From Rhodococcus wratislaviensis (lineage in GTDB: Bacteria > Actinomycetota > Actinomycetes > Mycobacteriales > Mycobacteriaceae), in contig NZ_UAUI01000024.1 of the NCBI RefSeq assembly GCF_900455735.1, positions 344,501 to 408,500 of the forward strand: a DNA stretch of 64,000 nucleotides, read 5' to 3'. The notes below the pieces were generated by a model. The model was not told where the DNA came from, made no database searches, and saw only the letters and a list, made by a program, of their open reading frames with translations. Shown here in pieces: positions 9,194 through 18,133 of this stretch; within the stretch, counting starts at the first letter, position 1; each line of letters opens with the position of its first letter. The translations under genes and the position numbers were made by a program.

Positions 9194-9274
9194 GTGTTTC
9201 AGTCAAGACGGCAACACCGAGACTTTCCATCGTTGAAACGCGCTGATCCATACGCGAGCGTCTACGCTGGATGT

Positions 9275-10216
9275 GTGGATCCCCTCGCCGGTCTCATCAG
9301 TGGTCCCCGTGCCGCAGGCGCATTCGTGCTCCGCTCGATCATGGAATCGCCGTGGTCGCTGCAGATCGACGACCACGCGCCGCTCAGCCTTGTCGCGATG
9401 GGCCGCGGCGAAGCGTGGATCCTTCCGCACACCGGCGATCCGGTGCAGCTCACCGAGGGTGACGTCGCGATCGTGCGCGGACCCGAGCGATACGTCGTCG
9501 CCGACCATCCGGACACCCCGCCGCACGTGATCATCAACCCCGACCAGAGCTGCACGACGCTCCGCGGGGAACCGCTCGCCGAGGCGATGGACCTCGGCGT
9601 GCGCACCTGGGGAAACAGTGCGGACGGCCGCACGGTCATGCTGACGGGGACGTACCAGACCCCCGGCGAGATCAGCATGCGACTGCTGACCGCGCTCCCG
9701 GAACTCGTCGTGCAGCGCCGCGCCGACTGGGACTCGCGGCTCGTCACACTCATGCACGACGAGGTGGTGCGAGACGAACCCGGGCAGGAAGCCGTCCTCG
9801 ACCGTCTGCTCGACCTGCTCCTGATCGCGGTGCTACGCGCCTGGTTCGCGCGACCGGCGGCGGAGGCGCCGTCGTGGGTGCGGGCGCAGAGCGACCCGGT
9901 GGTGGGCAAGGCGATGCGCATCCTGCAGAACAACCCCTCCCGCCAGTGGACCGTGGAGTCGCTCGCCGCGGAAACCGGCATGTCGCGGGCTGCCCTCGCA
10001 CGACGGTTCACGGACCTCGTCGGCGAACCGCCCATGACTTTCCTCGCCGGCTGGCGGCTGTCCCTGGCCGCGGATCTGCTCCGCGAACCCGACGCCACGG
10101 TCGCGTCCGTGGCCCAGCGCGTGGGGTACGGGAGCGGATTCGCGCTGAGTGCGGCGTTCAAACGCGTGCGCGGAGTGAGCCCCAAGGAGCATCGTGAGAT
10201 GGCGGGGAGCAGATGA
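9275..10216 (+). CDS. AraC family transcriptional regulator
   Basis: 313 residues from a GTG at 9275. The N-terminal half is a cupin-type sensor (cupin_6/AraC-binding-like, SLVAMGRGEAWI); the C-terminal half has two helix-turn-helix motifs (QWTVESLAAETGMSRAALARRF and VASVAQRVGYGSGFALSAAFKR). It diverges from the NmrA-DUF1772 pair with an 81-base shared promoter region and probably regulates that pair in response to a small ligand. The longer open frame from 9176 runs back into the divergent gene and is unlikely. Confidence 0.9.
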   Translation: MDPLAGLISGPRAAGAFVLRSIMESPWSLQIDDHAPLSLVAMGRGEAWILPHTGDPVQLTEGDVAIVRGPERYVVADHPDTPPHVIINPDQSCTTLRGEPLAEAMDLGVRTWGNSADGRTVMLTGTYQTPGEISMRLLTALPELVVQRRADWDSRLVTLMHDEVVRDEPGQEAVLDRLLDLLLIAVLRAWFARPAAEAPSWVRAQSDPVVGKAMRILQNNPSRQWTVESLAAETGMSRAALARRFTDLVGEPPMTFLAGWRLSLAADLLREPDATVASVAQRVGYGSGFALSAAFKRVRGVSPKEHREMAGSR

Positions 10217-10324
10217 GTGTATTACGGCACAGTGCCCAAAGACACACCGGATTGACTTGATCTTGTTTGCCTTGCGTACGACCCTGGATGGTAGGGAATT
10301 GTCGGCGAGAGGACCGGATCCGGA

Positions 10325-10918
10325 ATGTGGAACAACTCTCAAGCACGGGGACTGCGTAAGCGGTCGGCCCGTCAGCGGCACAACCCGCTACTTCGGCGCT
10401 CGGACCGGATCGAGAACATGCTCACCCTCGCGGTCGTGGTGCTCGCGTTCGCGATGCTCCCGCTGGCCATCCTCGTGGGTGCCCGGACCATCGACAGTCA
10501 GCTGACGCTGGCGGAGAAGCAGGTCGCGGACTACCGCACCGTCTCCGCCACCACGCTCGCCGACTCCACCGGCGTGTCCGTCACCTCCGACGTTGCGCCG
10601 TCGGGCGTCGACACCGCCCCCGCCAAGTGGACGTGGGGCAACGAGACCCGCCACGCCGACATCACCGTCGACCCGGCCACTCCTTCGGGAACGAAGGAAG
10701 ACATCTGGGTCAACGCCGACGGCAACCTCACCACCGAACCGATGTCGCCGTCGGCGGCACGAGTGGCCGGCGTGATCGCCGGGCTGTTCACCTGGTTCGC
10801 GGTGATGATGATCGCGCTGTCCGGCTTCCTCATCTGCCGCGCCTCCCTGAACCGCGCCCGCGACGCGCAGTGGGACCGCGACCTCCGCCAGTTCCTGGAT
10901 TCGACCACTCGACACTGA
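10325..10918 (+). CDS. Rv1733c-like two-helix membrane protein
   Basis: 197 residues: a basic N-terminus with NPLLRRSDRIEN, a transmembrane helix around residues 32-52, an extracytoplasmic domain, a second helix around 145-170 and a cytoplasmic tail (RDAQWDRDLRQFL). The layout and the NPL-x-R-x-x-DR-x-E motif match the actinobacterial family of M. tuberculosis Rv1733c, a DosR-controlled membrane antigen of unknown function. I see no DosR-type box in the preceding 100 bases. Neighbours give no functional hint. Confidence 0.75.
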   Translation: MWNNSQARGLRKRSARQRHNPLLRRSDRIENMLTLAVVVLAFAMLPLAILVGARTIDSQLTLAEKQVADYRTVSATTLADSTGVSVTSDVAPSGVDTAPAKWTWGNETRHADITVDPATPSGTKEDIWVNADGNLTTEPMSPSAARVAGVIAGLFTWFAVMMIALSGFLICRASLNRARDAQWDRDLRQFLDSTTRH

Positions 10919-10924
10919 GCCCGC

Positions 10925-11236
10925 TCAGCTGATCGAGCCTCTGAACTCGACCGCCTGCTGCGCAGCCTGCGTGGTGACGGCGATGTCGGCGACCGGGTAG
11001 ACGTGGAACTCGAAGAAAGGTCCGAATTTCGTCGGGCCGTCCAAGACGTCGTTCGGGTCATCCGCCTCGACGAAGGCGAATCCCCCGGTTCCGTCCAGGC
11101 GACCGAGGAAGTGATGGAAGGTCGCCCCTTCCGCCGGCGTCCATCGTGCGAACACTTCCAGGCTCCGCCGCGCAGCTTCCTCGTTCTCGGCGGCGGACCC
11201 ACCGTTACGCAGCGTCCAGGTAATCACGTACTTCAT
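10925..11236 (-). CDS. DUF3303-like small protein
   Basis: 103 residues starting MKYVITWTLRNGG at 11236 with a GGGAGGG site upstream. It looks like a dimeric alpha-beta barrel monomer, with a strand-helix-strand fold, an FARWTP segment and GGFAFVEADDP, as in DUF3303. No catalytic residues are known for the group. It follows the SnoaL-like gene by 26 bases on the same strand and converges on the Rv1733c-like gene. Confidence 0.7.
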   Translation of the reverse strand: MKYVITWTLRNGGSAAENEEAARRSLEVFARWTPAEGATFHHFLGRLDGTGGFAFVEADDPNDVLDGPTKFGPFFEFHVYPVADIAVTTQAAQQAVEFRGSIS

Positions 11237-11262
11237 CGCACCCTCCCGAGGGTGTGGCGGGT

Positions 11263-11676
11263 TCAGCTCGCGGGGACCGCGCCGAGCTGCTGAAGGAATC
11301 CGAGCGTGTCCCACACCTGCCAGGTCTCGGCGATCTTGCCGTCGGCCAGCCGGTGGATCGAGATCGCGTCCACTCGGATCTTGTTTCCGGTCGGCGGAAT
11401 CCCGTTCATCTCACCGACGTGCGTTCCCGTGCCCGTCCAGCGCACGACGACGCGGTCACCGGCCGAGAACATCTCCTCGATTGTCCAGTGCCCGTCCACT
11501 CCGTCCTGGTAGGCCGCGATCGCCGCGGCCATCCCCGCGGGACCCGGCCCACCCGGGACCTGGGGATCATGCATCTCGTGGTCGCTGCTGAACAGCTCCT
11601 CCGCTATCTCGTTCTTCCGATCGTTGTTCATCTCCTCGTAGAATCGACGCACTACCGCTTCTTCCGCAGAACCCAT
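11263..11676 (-). CDS. SnoaL-like / ester-cyclase-like NTF2-fold protein
   Basis: 137 residues from an ATG at 11676 with GGAGG five bases upstream. The sequence has the SnoaL-like pattern: N-terminal helix VRRFYEEMN, EMHDPQVPGGPG, a central VVVRWTGTGTHVGEMNGIPPTGN and C-terminal ADGKIAETWQVWDTLGFLQQLG. Such NTF2-fold proteins range from polyketide cyclases to uncharacterised hydrolases. With no polyketide genes adjacent, function is open. Probably co-transcribed with DUF3303. Confidence 0.8.
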   Translation of the reverse strand: MGSAEEAVVRRFYEEMNNDRKNEIAEELFSSDHEMHDPQVPGGPGPAGMAAAIAAYQDGVDGHWTIEEMFSAGDRVVVRWTGTGTHVGEMNGIPPTGNKIRVDAISIHRLADGKIAETWQVWDTLGFLQQLGAVPAS

Positions 11677-11803
11677 GACAACCTCCGGCGCACTCGAGTC
11701 ACACGGCCGTTCCGGTCGTACTTCGAGCATTCCACCGGCGGAAGGGGAACGGAATGTTGCTGAGCACGCCGAATGACCCGGGCAGTCGTCGAGCGGAGTT
11801 GTG

Positions 11804-12283
11804 ATGGGTGCGGAGTCCCGACTACGTGATCTGGGGCTGGTGCTGCCCCACGCCGTCCAATTGCCGCCGGGGATGGAGTTGCCGTTCAGCTGGGTACGCG
11901 TGCACGGCCGCAGAGTGCTGGTGTCCGGTCACGGGCCCCTCGCCGAAGACGGCACACCCGCCGGACCGTTCGGGTCCGTTCCCGCCGACGTGTCGGCCGC
12001 CGATGCCACGCACTCCGCCCGGCTCACCGCCCTCGCGGTGCTGGCGGGGGTCCGTCGCGCGGTGGGCGACCTGGACCGCATCGGTGCGTGGCTCACCGTC
12101 ACGGGGTTCGTCAACGCCGAGCCGGGCTACGACCGGACGACCGCGGTGCTCAACGGGTTCTCCGAGTTAGTGCTCGACGTATTCGGCCCGGACGTCGGCG
12201 ACCACGCCCGGACGGCGATCGGGGTGGCCGCGCTGCCCCTGAATCTTCCGGTCGTCGTGGCCGCCGAACTCGAGCTCGCCTAG
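11804..12283 (+). CDS. RidA/YjgF-YER057c-UK114-like protein
   Basis: 159 residues with the RidA-type fold signature (VSGHGPLAEDG early, and VTGFVNAEPGYDRTTAVLNGFSELVLDVFG in the middle). It belongs to the longer RidA-like subgroup: the Arg that binds keto acids in true RidA is not in a clear TR-A-VGV context, so imine deaminase activity is uncertain. GTG at 11801 and ATG at 11804 are both possible starts. Its stop codon shares the palindromic CTAG at 12280-12283 with the convergent LLM gene. Confidence 0.75.
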   Translation: MGAESRLRDLGLVLPHAVQLPPGMELPFSWVRVHGRRVLVSGHGPLAEDGTPAGPFGSVPADVSAADATHSARLTALAVLAGVRRAVGDLDRIGAWLTVTGFVNAEPGYDRTTAVLNGFSELVLDVFGPDVGDHARTAIGVAALPLNLPVVVAAELELA

Positions 12284-13209
12284 CCCAGCTGCGGAACGAC
12301 CTCGCTGGCGACCAGTTCGAGGTGGTCGAGGTCGGTGAGATCGAGGGTCTGCAGGTAGATCCGCTGCGATCCCGCCTCGGCGTAGCGGCCGATCTTGTCG
12401 ACGAGCTCGGCGGGCGACCCGGCGAGTCCGTTCTCCCGCAGCTCGCGCACCTCGCGTCCGATGCTCGTGGCGCGTTTCGCGATCTCCTCCTCGGTGCGCC
12501 CGCAGCACAGGACGAGCGCGTTGGAGTACACCAGCTCCGTCGGGTCGCGGTCGATCGCCTTGCACGCGAGCCGGACCCGTTCGATCACGTCCCGCGTCTC
12601 GTCGACGGACTGGAACGGGACGTTGAACTCGTCCGCGTACTTCGCGGCCAGCGCGGGGGTCTTCTTCTTGCCGGTGCCGCCGATCAGGACGGGCGGACCC
12701 TGCGGCTGCCGCGGCTTCGGGAGTGCGGGCGAATCCTTGACCGTCAGATGCGTCCCGTCATAGGAGAACGTCTCGCCGAGCGGAGTGCGCCACAGCCCCG
12801 TGATGACGGCGAGGGACTCCTCGAGCCGTTCGAACCGCTCCTTCAGCGGCGGGAACGGGATGCCGTACGCCTGATGCTCCTCCTCGTACCAGCCGGCGCC
12901 GATACCGAGGTCGACGCGGCCACCGCTCATCTGATCGACCTGCGCCACCGAGATCGCCAGCGGTCCGGGATACCGGAACGTCGCGGACGTGACGAGGGTG
13001 CCGAGACGGATCGTGGACGTCTCCCGGGCGAGACCCGCCAGCGTGATCCACGCATCGGTGGGCCCGGGAAGCCCCTCGGTGTTCATGGCGAGGTAGTGAT
13101 CCGACCGGAAGAACGCGCCGTATCCGAAACGTTCGGCGGCCTGCGCCACCGCAAGAAGATCGTCGTAGGTGGCACCCTGCTGGGGTTCGGTAAAGATTCG
13201 CAACTCCAT
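12280..13209 (-). CDS. LLM-class F420-dependent flavin oxidoreductase
   Basis: 309-residue luciferase-like monooxygenase-fold protein. It shows the F420-binding family pattern: FFRSDHYLAM near the N-terminus, TLVTSATFRYPGPLAISVAQVDQMSGGRVDLGIGAGW in the core, and PVLIGGTGKKKTPALAAKYADEFN. Members use reduced F420 (or FMN) to reduce diverse substrates. The preferred start is ATG at 13209 rather than 13218. A second LLM protein in the window (59770) has the same fold but is not a close copy. Confidence 0.87.
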   Translation of the reverse strand: MELRIFTEPQQGATYDDLLAVAQAAERFGYGAFFRSDHYLAMNTEGLPGPTDAWITLAGLARETSTIRLGTLVTSATFRYPGPLAISVAQVDQMSGGRVDLGIGAGWYEEEHQAYGIPFPPLKERFERLEESLAVITGLWRTPLGETFSYDGTHLTVKDSPALPKPRQPQGPPVLIGGTGKKKTPALAAKYADEFNVPFQSVDETRDVIERVRLACKAIDRDPTELVYSNALVLCCGRTEEEIAKRATSIGREVRELRENGLAGSPAELVDKIGRYAEAGSQRIYLQTLDLTDLDHLELVASEVVPQLG

Positions 13210-13250
13210 GTGAACCACTCTGCCCGATCCGTGATCGGTACGCTGATTTC

Positions 13251-14117
13251 ATGGCCAAGATCCCACTGAACCTGCCGAAACCGCTGGCCGACAAGCTGCC
13301 CGACGCGTTCGGAGGCTCCCGCGCCGGCGTGGTGCCGGTGGTGCGGCTGCAGGGGATGATCGCGTCCGGCGGAGCGGGTTTCGGGCGGGTGCTGAGCGCG
13401 GAATCCGTCGAGGAACCGTTGCGGCGTGCGTTCACCACGCATGGTGCGAAAGCGGTGGCGTTGCTGATCAACAGTCCCGGTGGGTCGCCTACGCAGAGCG
13501 AATACATCGCCGCCCGCATCCGTCAGCTCGCCACCGAACACGAACTGCCCGTGCTCGCGTTCTGCGAGGACGTCGTCGCGTCCGGCGGCTACTGGCTGGC
13601 CTGCGCGGCGGACGAGATCTACGCGACCGCCACGTCGGTGGTCGGCTCCGTCGGTGTCATCTCGGCGGGCTTCGGGTTCTCCGAACTGATCGACCGGCTG
13701 GGCATCGAACGGCGGCTCCACTCGGCGGGCGAGGCGAAGGCCCGCCTCGATCCGTTCTTCGCGGAGAAGTCCGAGGACGTGCAGTGGCTCGAACAGATCC
13801 AGGAAGGCATCCACGACGAATTCCGCGACTGGGTGGTCGGCCGCCGCGGGGACAAGCTGAGGGCGGAGGGGGCCGAGCTGTTCAACGGCGACGTCTGGCT
13901 GGGACGCCGCGCCGTCGAACTCGGCATCATCGACGGGATCGGCACACTGCGCGAGGTGGTGGAGAAGCGGTTCCCCGACGCCACCCTCGAGATGACCGGG
14001 CCGCGCCGCTCGTTGTTCGCGAAGCTCGGGCTGCCCGCAGCCGGCTGGGACGAGGTGGCCGCCGCGATCGTCGGGGCAGCCAGTGCCCGCGTCGCGTGGT
14101 CGCGGTACGGGCGGTAA
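13251..14117 (+). CDS. S49 family peptidase (SppA/SohB-like)
   Basis: 288 residues. The Ser-Lys catalytic dyad is visible: Ser111 in VASGGYWLACAAD and Lys163 in AGEAKARLDPF. NSPGG at residues 74-78 provides the oxyanion-type loop. There is no N-terminal transmembrane anchor, so it may be cytoplasmic or peripheral, unlike typical SppA. Family role is digestion of signal peptides or membrane protein fragments. The last base of its stop abuts the stop of the convergent membrane protein at 14118. Confidence 0.9.
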   Translation: MAKIPLNLPKPLADKLPDAFGGSRAGVVPVVRLQGMIASGGAGFGRVLSAESVEEPLRRAFTTHGAKAVALLINSPGGSPTQSEYIAARIRQLATEHELPVLAFCEDVVASGGYWLACAADEIYATATSVVGSVGVISAGFGFSELIDRLGIERRLHSAGEAKARLDPFFAEKSEDVQWLEQIQEGIHDEFRDWVVGRRGDKLRAEGAELFNGDVWLGRRAVELGIIDGIGTLREVVEKRFPDATLEMTGPRRSLFAKLGLPAAGWDEVAAAIVGAASARVAWSRYGR

Positions 14118-15899
14118 CTACTTCGGCACCACGACCCCGACCGGGCCCGCGCCGATGCACAGCGACAGGTCCGGGGTCAGGGTGCTCACCCGCACGCTCT
14201 GACCGCCACCGGTGAGCCGCACGAACACCGAGTTCGGGCCGCGGTGCACCGGCACCCGCACCGGGCTGCCGACTTCCATCGCGACGGCGATCTCACCGTC
14301 CGCGGTGGCCATGTAGTTGAGCTGCGCAGTCCACTCCCAGCCGGTCAGCGGTCCGTCGAGGGGGAGGGGCACGAAACTGCGCTGGTCCACCAGGTTCCCG
14401 CAGTCCGGGACGGGTCCGGGCTCGATCGCGCGCACCCAGGTGACCTGGGCGTCGACCACCGAACCCGCGTCGTCGATCATCCGGAGGTCGGGCGTGCTGT
14501 CGGAGAACTCGGGGCGGTCGCGCAGCGGGGCGAAGACCCGGCTCACCAGATTGTTCGGGTACGCCACCGGCAACAGGACCCAGATGGACGCGGGCTGCTG
14601 GAGGATCGGCGCGTCGTCCCGTTCGGCGAGCGACGCACGCGCGGTCGCGAGGTAGGCGGTGGTCGGGTTCTCCTCCCAGCTGCGGGTGAACGTGTACGTC
14701 GACCACAGGCTGCTCGCGACGAACGCGGCCACGGCGGTGGCGGCCACCAGCGGCCGCACCCGGACGGGGTCGGCGCGTCGTCGGGGTGCGCGGGCGATCA
14801 CCGCGACGGCGATCGCGAGTATCACCGCGGTGTCCGTGAAGTAGCGCAAGGTCTGTGCGAGTTCGTAGGTGGTGTCGGCGCCCCAGCGGGTGACGACCAT
14901 CGCGGTCACCGACAGCAGGAAGTACGCGGCCGTGAGTATCCATACCCAGCCGATGCGGCGCTTCAGCCGGACCGTCGTGACGACCGCCGCGACGAGGACG
15001 ACCCAGCCGACCACTTCCAGTGCCGTCGACGGGGAGGCCCACGGGGGACTGGGAATCCACCGGTCCCACGTCCACGGCCCACCCACGAACGTGGGCAGCA
15101 GTCCGAGCGACGTGCCGTGGTGAAACAGTTCGAACGCCCGCGCCGCACCCGCCCATTCCCACTGCGACGCGACGGTGGAGAAGTAGAACGCCGCCCACAC
15201 CGCGAGCACCGCCGCCGACGGGATCCAGAGGGCCGCGCCTCGCCGCAGCGTCGACCGCACCGGCCGCTCCCGCTCGCCGACGTGTGCGAGCAGGGCCACG
15301 GTCGCGAACGCGACGAACGGGACCACGACGGACTTCTCGAAGAACAGCAGCGACGCGATCAGCACGAGCGTGCCCGAGACCGCGTATCGCCGCCGTCCGG
15401 TGCGGCACAGCTCGAGGGCGTCGCGCGCCACCCACGCCAGTGCGATCTGCAGGGGCAGGGCATTGAGCGCCGCCGCCCACCAGGCGAACGCAGGCACGGT
15501 CAGCGGGGAGAAGAGATAGATCGCCAGCGGAACCAGCAGGACGGGGCGTGGCCCGAGAAGCGTGCGAAGTAACCGGAAAACCGCATACGACGCCACCGCC
15601 TGCAGCGCGATCATCGTCAGCATCGGCAGGATCCACTCGTACGGCGCCACCCGCGTCGCGATACCCGCCACCAGGAAAGCCCCGGGCATGAGGTGACCGT
15701 CGTGGTCGTAGAGCAGGAGGTCGGCGGAGAGCAGCGGGAGGCTTCCGCCGCGTCCGGCGAGGATCAGATCGTCCCAGTAGAAGTCGCTGTTCGCGGCCAC
15801 CCACGTCCGCACGAGAAGTTGCACCACGACGAGGGCGGCGGCCACCTGGAGGACACGGGCGGGCCCGAGGTGCCACCGCGATCCGACGTCGTCCGTCAT
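14118..15899 (-). CDS. Polytopic membrane protein, GT-C-like architecture
   Basis: 593 residues with about 11-12 transmembrane helices in the first 400, followed by an extracytoplasmic C-terminal domain of about 190 residues. The first loop carries acidic residues (FYWDDLILAG) and then LLLYDHDGHLMPG, reminiscent of the aspartate-containing first loop of GT-C glycosyltransferases. That suggests a polyprenyl-phosphate-sugar-dependent transferase, but I cannot assign a named family. No partner genes adjoin it. It is single-copy here and preceded by the long 15900-16340 gap that holds its promoter. Confidence 0.7.
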   Translation of the reverse strand: MTDDVGSRWHLGPARVLQVAAALVVVQLLVRTWVAANSDFYWDDLILAGRGGSLPLLSADLLLYDHDGHLMPGAFLVAGIATRVAPYEWILPMLTMIALQAVASYAVFRLLRTLLGPRPVLLVPLAIYLFSPLTVPAFAWWAAALNALPLQIALAWVARDALELCRTGRRRYAVSGTLVLIASLLFFEKSVVVPFVAFATVALLAHVGERERPVRSTLRRGAALWIPSAAVLAVWAAFYFSTVASQWEWAGAARAFELFHHGTSLGLLPTFVGGPWTWDRWIPSPPWASPSTALEVVGWVVLVAAVVTTVRLKRRIGWVWILTAAYFLLSVTAMVVTRWGADTTYELAQTLRYFTDTAVILAIAVAVIARAPRRRADPVRVRPLVAATAVAAFVASSLWSTYTFTRSWEENPTTAYLATARASLAERDDAPILQQPASIWVLLPVAYPNNLVSRVFAPLRDRPEFSDSTPDLRMIDDAGSVVDAQVTWVRAIEPGPVPDCGNLVDQRSFVPLPLDGPLTGWEWTAQLNYMATADGEIAVAMEVGSPVRVPVHRGPNSVFVRLTGGGQSVRVSTLTPDLSLCIGAGPVGVVVPK

Positions 15900-16340
15900 C
15901 GTTTTCCGAGATTACAGATCAGGTGGAACCAAACCGCGCCGGGCTGCGTCAGATCAAGTGTCGGGGCAATTTCGCCCGGCACAGGTGGGGGAGACGACGG
16001 CCGGTCCGGAGTTCTCGGGTCGCTTCGCGGGCGATCCGAACTGGAGGGGTAATTCCGGGCCGAGCCGTCGGTCACCGAGTCCGATTGTTCACCGAGCTGC
16101 GATGTCAAGTTCATCCACCGTTGTGGACCGTTCATTCGAAGCTGTCAACAATCACGGATTCGCATGCGCTCTGACCTGTGTATGAGCACCACTCACACTG
16201 TCCATAACTGTGTATGAACCTGTGGAAACTGTGGATAACTCGGCATTTCTCGTGGTGTAGCTCACACATTCTCCCCAAAAAGGACGATTCGGTCGTGGGC
16301 TGCCCGCATTCGCGGGTCGTGACAGAATCGGCAATGTGAA
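15900..16340. other. 440-base intergenic region with DnaA-box-like cluster
   Basis: No credible gene. It separates the divergent polytopic protein and DUF4328 gene. The right half is less GC-rich than its surroundings and contains repeated CTGTG motifs: CTGTGTATGA at 16176-16185 and again at 16208-16217, CTGTGGAAAC at 16220 and CTGTGGATAA at 16229-16238. The last contains a perfect DnaA box (TTATCCACA on the minus strand, 16230-16238). A near-match TTGTGGACC is at 16121-16129. Confidence 0.6.
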
Positions 16341-16355
16341 GTGGGTGCGGAGGGC

Positions 16356-17339
16356 ATGAGCGTCGTCGTTCAGGTGTGCGCGCGATGCGCGGCTCGGTGG
16401 CCGGTCCTCGGCTCCCCGACGCAGTGGTGCCCGCGCTGCCACGGTGTGCTGCTCGCCCCCGTCCGCACCGACCAGCACCCACCACCCGCAAGCCGGGGAT
16501 TCCGCTGGATCGCGCGATCCCCGCTCCGCAGGAGCGGTCTCGCGGCCGAACCGCCGACGGCCGGCCCCACCCCCCGCTACACCGAGATCCCCCGCTGGGG
16601 ACTGCACGATCACGTCGAATCACCCTCCGCGCGCCGCGACTGGCCGGAACTGCTCGCCGGCAAGGCGGCCTTCTTCCTCACCCTCACCGCCGGTCTGTAC
16701 GCGTTCGCCGTGATCGCCGAACTGGGCCGGTACGCCGTCCTCCTCCGCAACAGGACCCGGCTGATCGATCCCACCCTGCTCGCCGTGTCCGACATCGCGG
16801 TGTTCCTCGGCCAGGCAGGCGGGATGCTCCTCGCGCTGCTGTCGGGGATCGGCGGAGTGTGCTGGCTGCTGCGGATGCGTCGTCGTACGTTCGCCCGCGC
16901 CAAGACGTCCGACCCGCGCACCCCCACCGAGGTGATCGTCGGTTGCGCGGTGCCGGGCCTGAACCTGGTGATGCCGGGTGTGTACCTGCTCGAGGTGATT
17001 CGCCGCGACCCCCGCGCGGTCCTGCTGGTCCGAGCCTGGTGGAGCCTGTGGGTCTTCGGCGCTGTGCTCGTCGTGTTCAACTGGTTCTGGCGGTCCAGGC
17101 CGGGACTGCAGGCCATGGCGGACGGTGTCCTGCTGGCCGCGTTCACGGCGCTGGTCGCCGCCGCGACCGCGGTACTCGCACTGATGGTGCTCCGACGGCT
17201 CGAAGGCCGGACGCTGAAGGGGGCGAAGGAACCCGTCACCCGCTGGGTGATCGCCACCGGTCCGCCGCCGCAGAAGGACGCGGAGAAGTCCGCAGAGACG
17301 ACGCCCGACGGCAGCGACCGGGAAGTCGTCGCGTCGTGA
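16356..17339 (+). CDS. DUF4328 membrane protein with N-terminal zinc ribbon
   Basis: 327 residues. The N-terminus has paired CxxC motifs (CARC and CPRC, about 20 residues apart), a likely zinc ribbon. Six or so transmembrane helices follow from about residue 105, with the DUF4328-type core (VPGLNLVMPGVYLLEV). The order DUF4328 then glycerophosphodiesterase matches M. tuberculosis Rv3843c-Rv3842c as I recall it. The start is uncertain: ATG 16356 is only one base from GGAGGG, and GTG 16341 is an alternative. It overlaps the next gene at GTGA. Confidence 0.75.
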   Translation: MSVVVQVCARCAARWPVLGSPTQWCPRCHGVLLAPVRTDQHPPPASRGFRWIARSPLRRSGLAAEPPTAGPTPRYTEIPRWGLHDHVESPSARRDWPELLAGKAAFFLTLTAGLYAFAVIAELGRYAVLLRNRTRLIDPTLLAVSDIAVFLGQAGGMLLALLSGIGGVCWLLRMRRRTFARAKTSDPRTPTEVIVGCAVPGLNLVMPGVYLLEVIRRDPRAVLLVRAWWSLWVFGAVLVVFNWFWRSRPGLQAMADGVLLAAFTALVAAATAVLALMVLRRLEGRTLKGAKEPVTRWVIATGPPPQKDAEKSAETTPDGSDREVVAS

Positions 17340-18100
17340 GCCCCGACCGGCGCGGACCGCTGGTGGTGGCGCACCGCGGCGCATCCGCGGCGATGCCCGA
17401 ACACACGCTCGCCGCGTACGAGCTGGCGCTGGAAGAGGGCGCGGACGGACTCGAATGCGACGTGCGGCTCACCCGGGACGGCCACCTCGTGTGCGTCCAC
17501 GACCGCACCGTCGACCGGACGTCCACCGGGACCGGCGTCGTCAGCGAGATGACCCTCGAGGAGCTGGCGGAGTTCAATTACGGCACCGAAGACGAGCCGG
17601 CCGAACTCCTCGAGCTGAGCGCGCTCATCGCCCTCGCCCTGGACTGGTCGGCGCGCCCGGTGAAACTCTTCATCGAAACCAAGCATCCCGTCCGGTTCGG
17701 CGGCCTCGTCGAGAGCAAGGTGCTCGCCGAACTGCAACGCTTCGGGATCGCCGCACCACCGTCCGCCGACCACTCCCGCGCCGTCGTGATGTCGTTCTCC
17801 GCCGGAGCGGTGTGGCGGATCCGGCGGTCCGCGCCGATGCTCCCGACCGTGTTGCTCGGCGAATCCGCCCGCTACCTCGGCGGGGGCGCCGCGACCACCG
17901 TCGGCGCCACCGCGGTCGGTCCCTCGGTGAAGACGCTGCACGAACACCCGGACATCGTCGACAAGGCCGCCGCCGCGGGACGAGCCACCTACTGCTGGAC
18001 CGTCGACAACCGCAGCGACGTCGAACTGTGCCGCGAACTCGGGGTCAGCTGGGTGGCCACCAACCACCCCGGCCGCACCAAGAAGTGGCTGGCGTCCTGA
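17336..18100 (+). CDS. glpQ1: Glycerophosphodiester phosphodiesterase
   Basis: 254 residues starting at a GTG that overlaps the previous stop (GTGA). It has GDPD motifs: VVAHRGASAAMPEHT with the catalytic HR and downstream Glu, GLECDVRLTRDG and VCVHDRTVDRTS with the second catalytic His, then IETKHP and the C-terminal CWTVDN. The enzyme hydrolyses glycerophosphodiesters to glycerol-3-phosphate and an alcohol. No signal peptide is seen, so a cytoplasmic form is likely. Translational coupling links it to the DUF4328 membrane protein. Confidence 0.92.
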   Translation: MSPDRRGPLVVAHRGASAAMPEHTLAAYELALEEGADGLECDVRLTRDGHLVCVHDRTVDRTSTGTGVVSEMTLEELAEFNYGTEDEPAELLELSALIALALDWSARPVKLFIETKHPVRFGGLVESKVLAELQRFGIAAPPSADHSRAVVMSFSAGAVWRIRRSAPMLPTVLLGESARYLGGGAATTVGATAVGPSVKTLHEHPDIVDKAAAAGRATYCWTVDNRSDVELCRELGVSWVATNHPGRTKKWLAS

Positions 18101-18133
18101 CCGGACCGGCGCCGGCGTGTAGGTTTTGGCGTC

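Noticed and set aside
9194-9274. Operator GTTTCA...TGAAAC between NmrA-like and AraC genes
   Set aside because: The arms are only 6 bases long and 32 bases apart, so chance is likely; AraC sites are usually direct repeats.
16080-16260. Chromosomal replication origin
   Set aside because: Only one perfect DnaA box and a few partial ones, with no dnaA, dnaN, rpmH or gyr genes near. Reported only as a box cluster.
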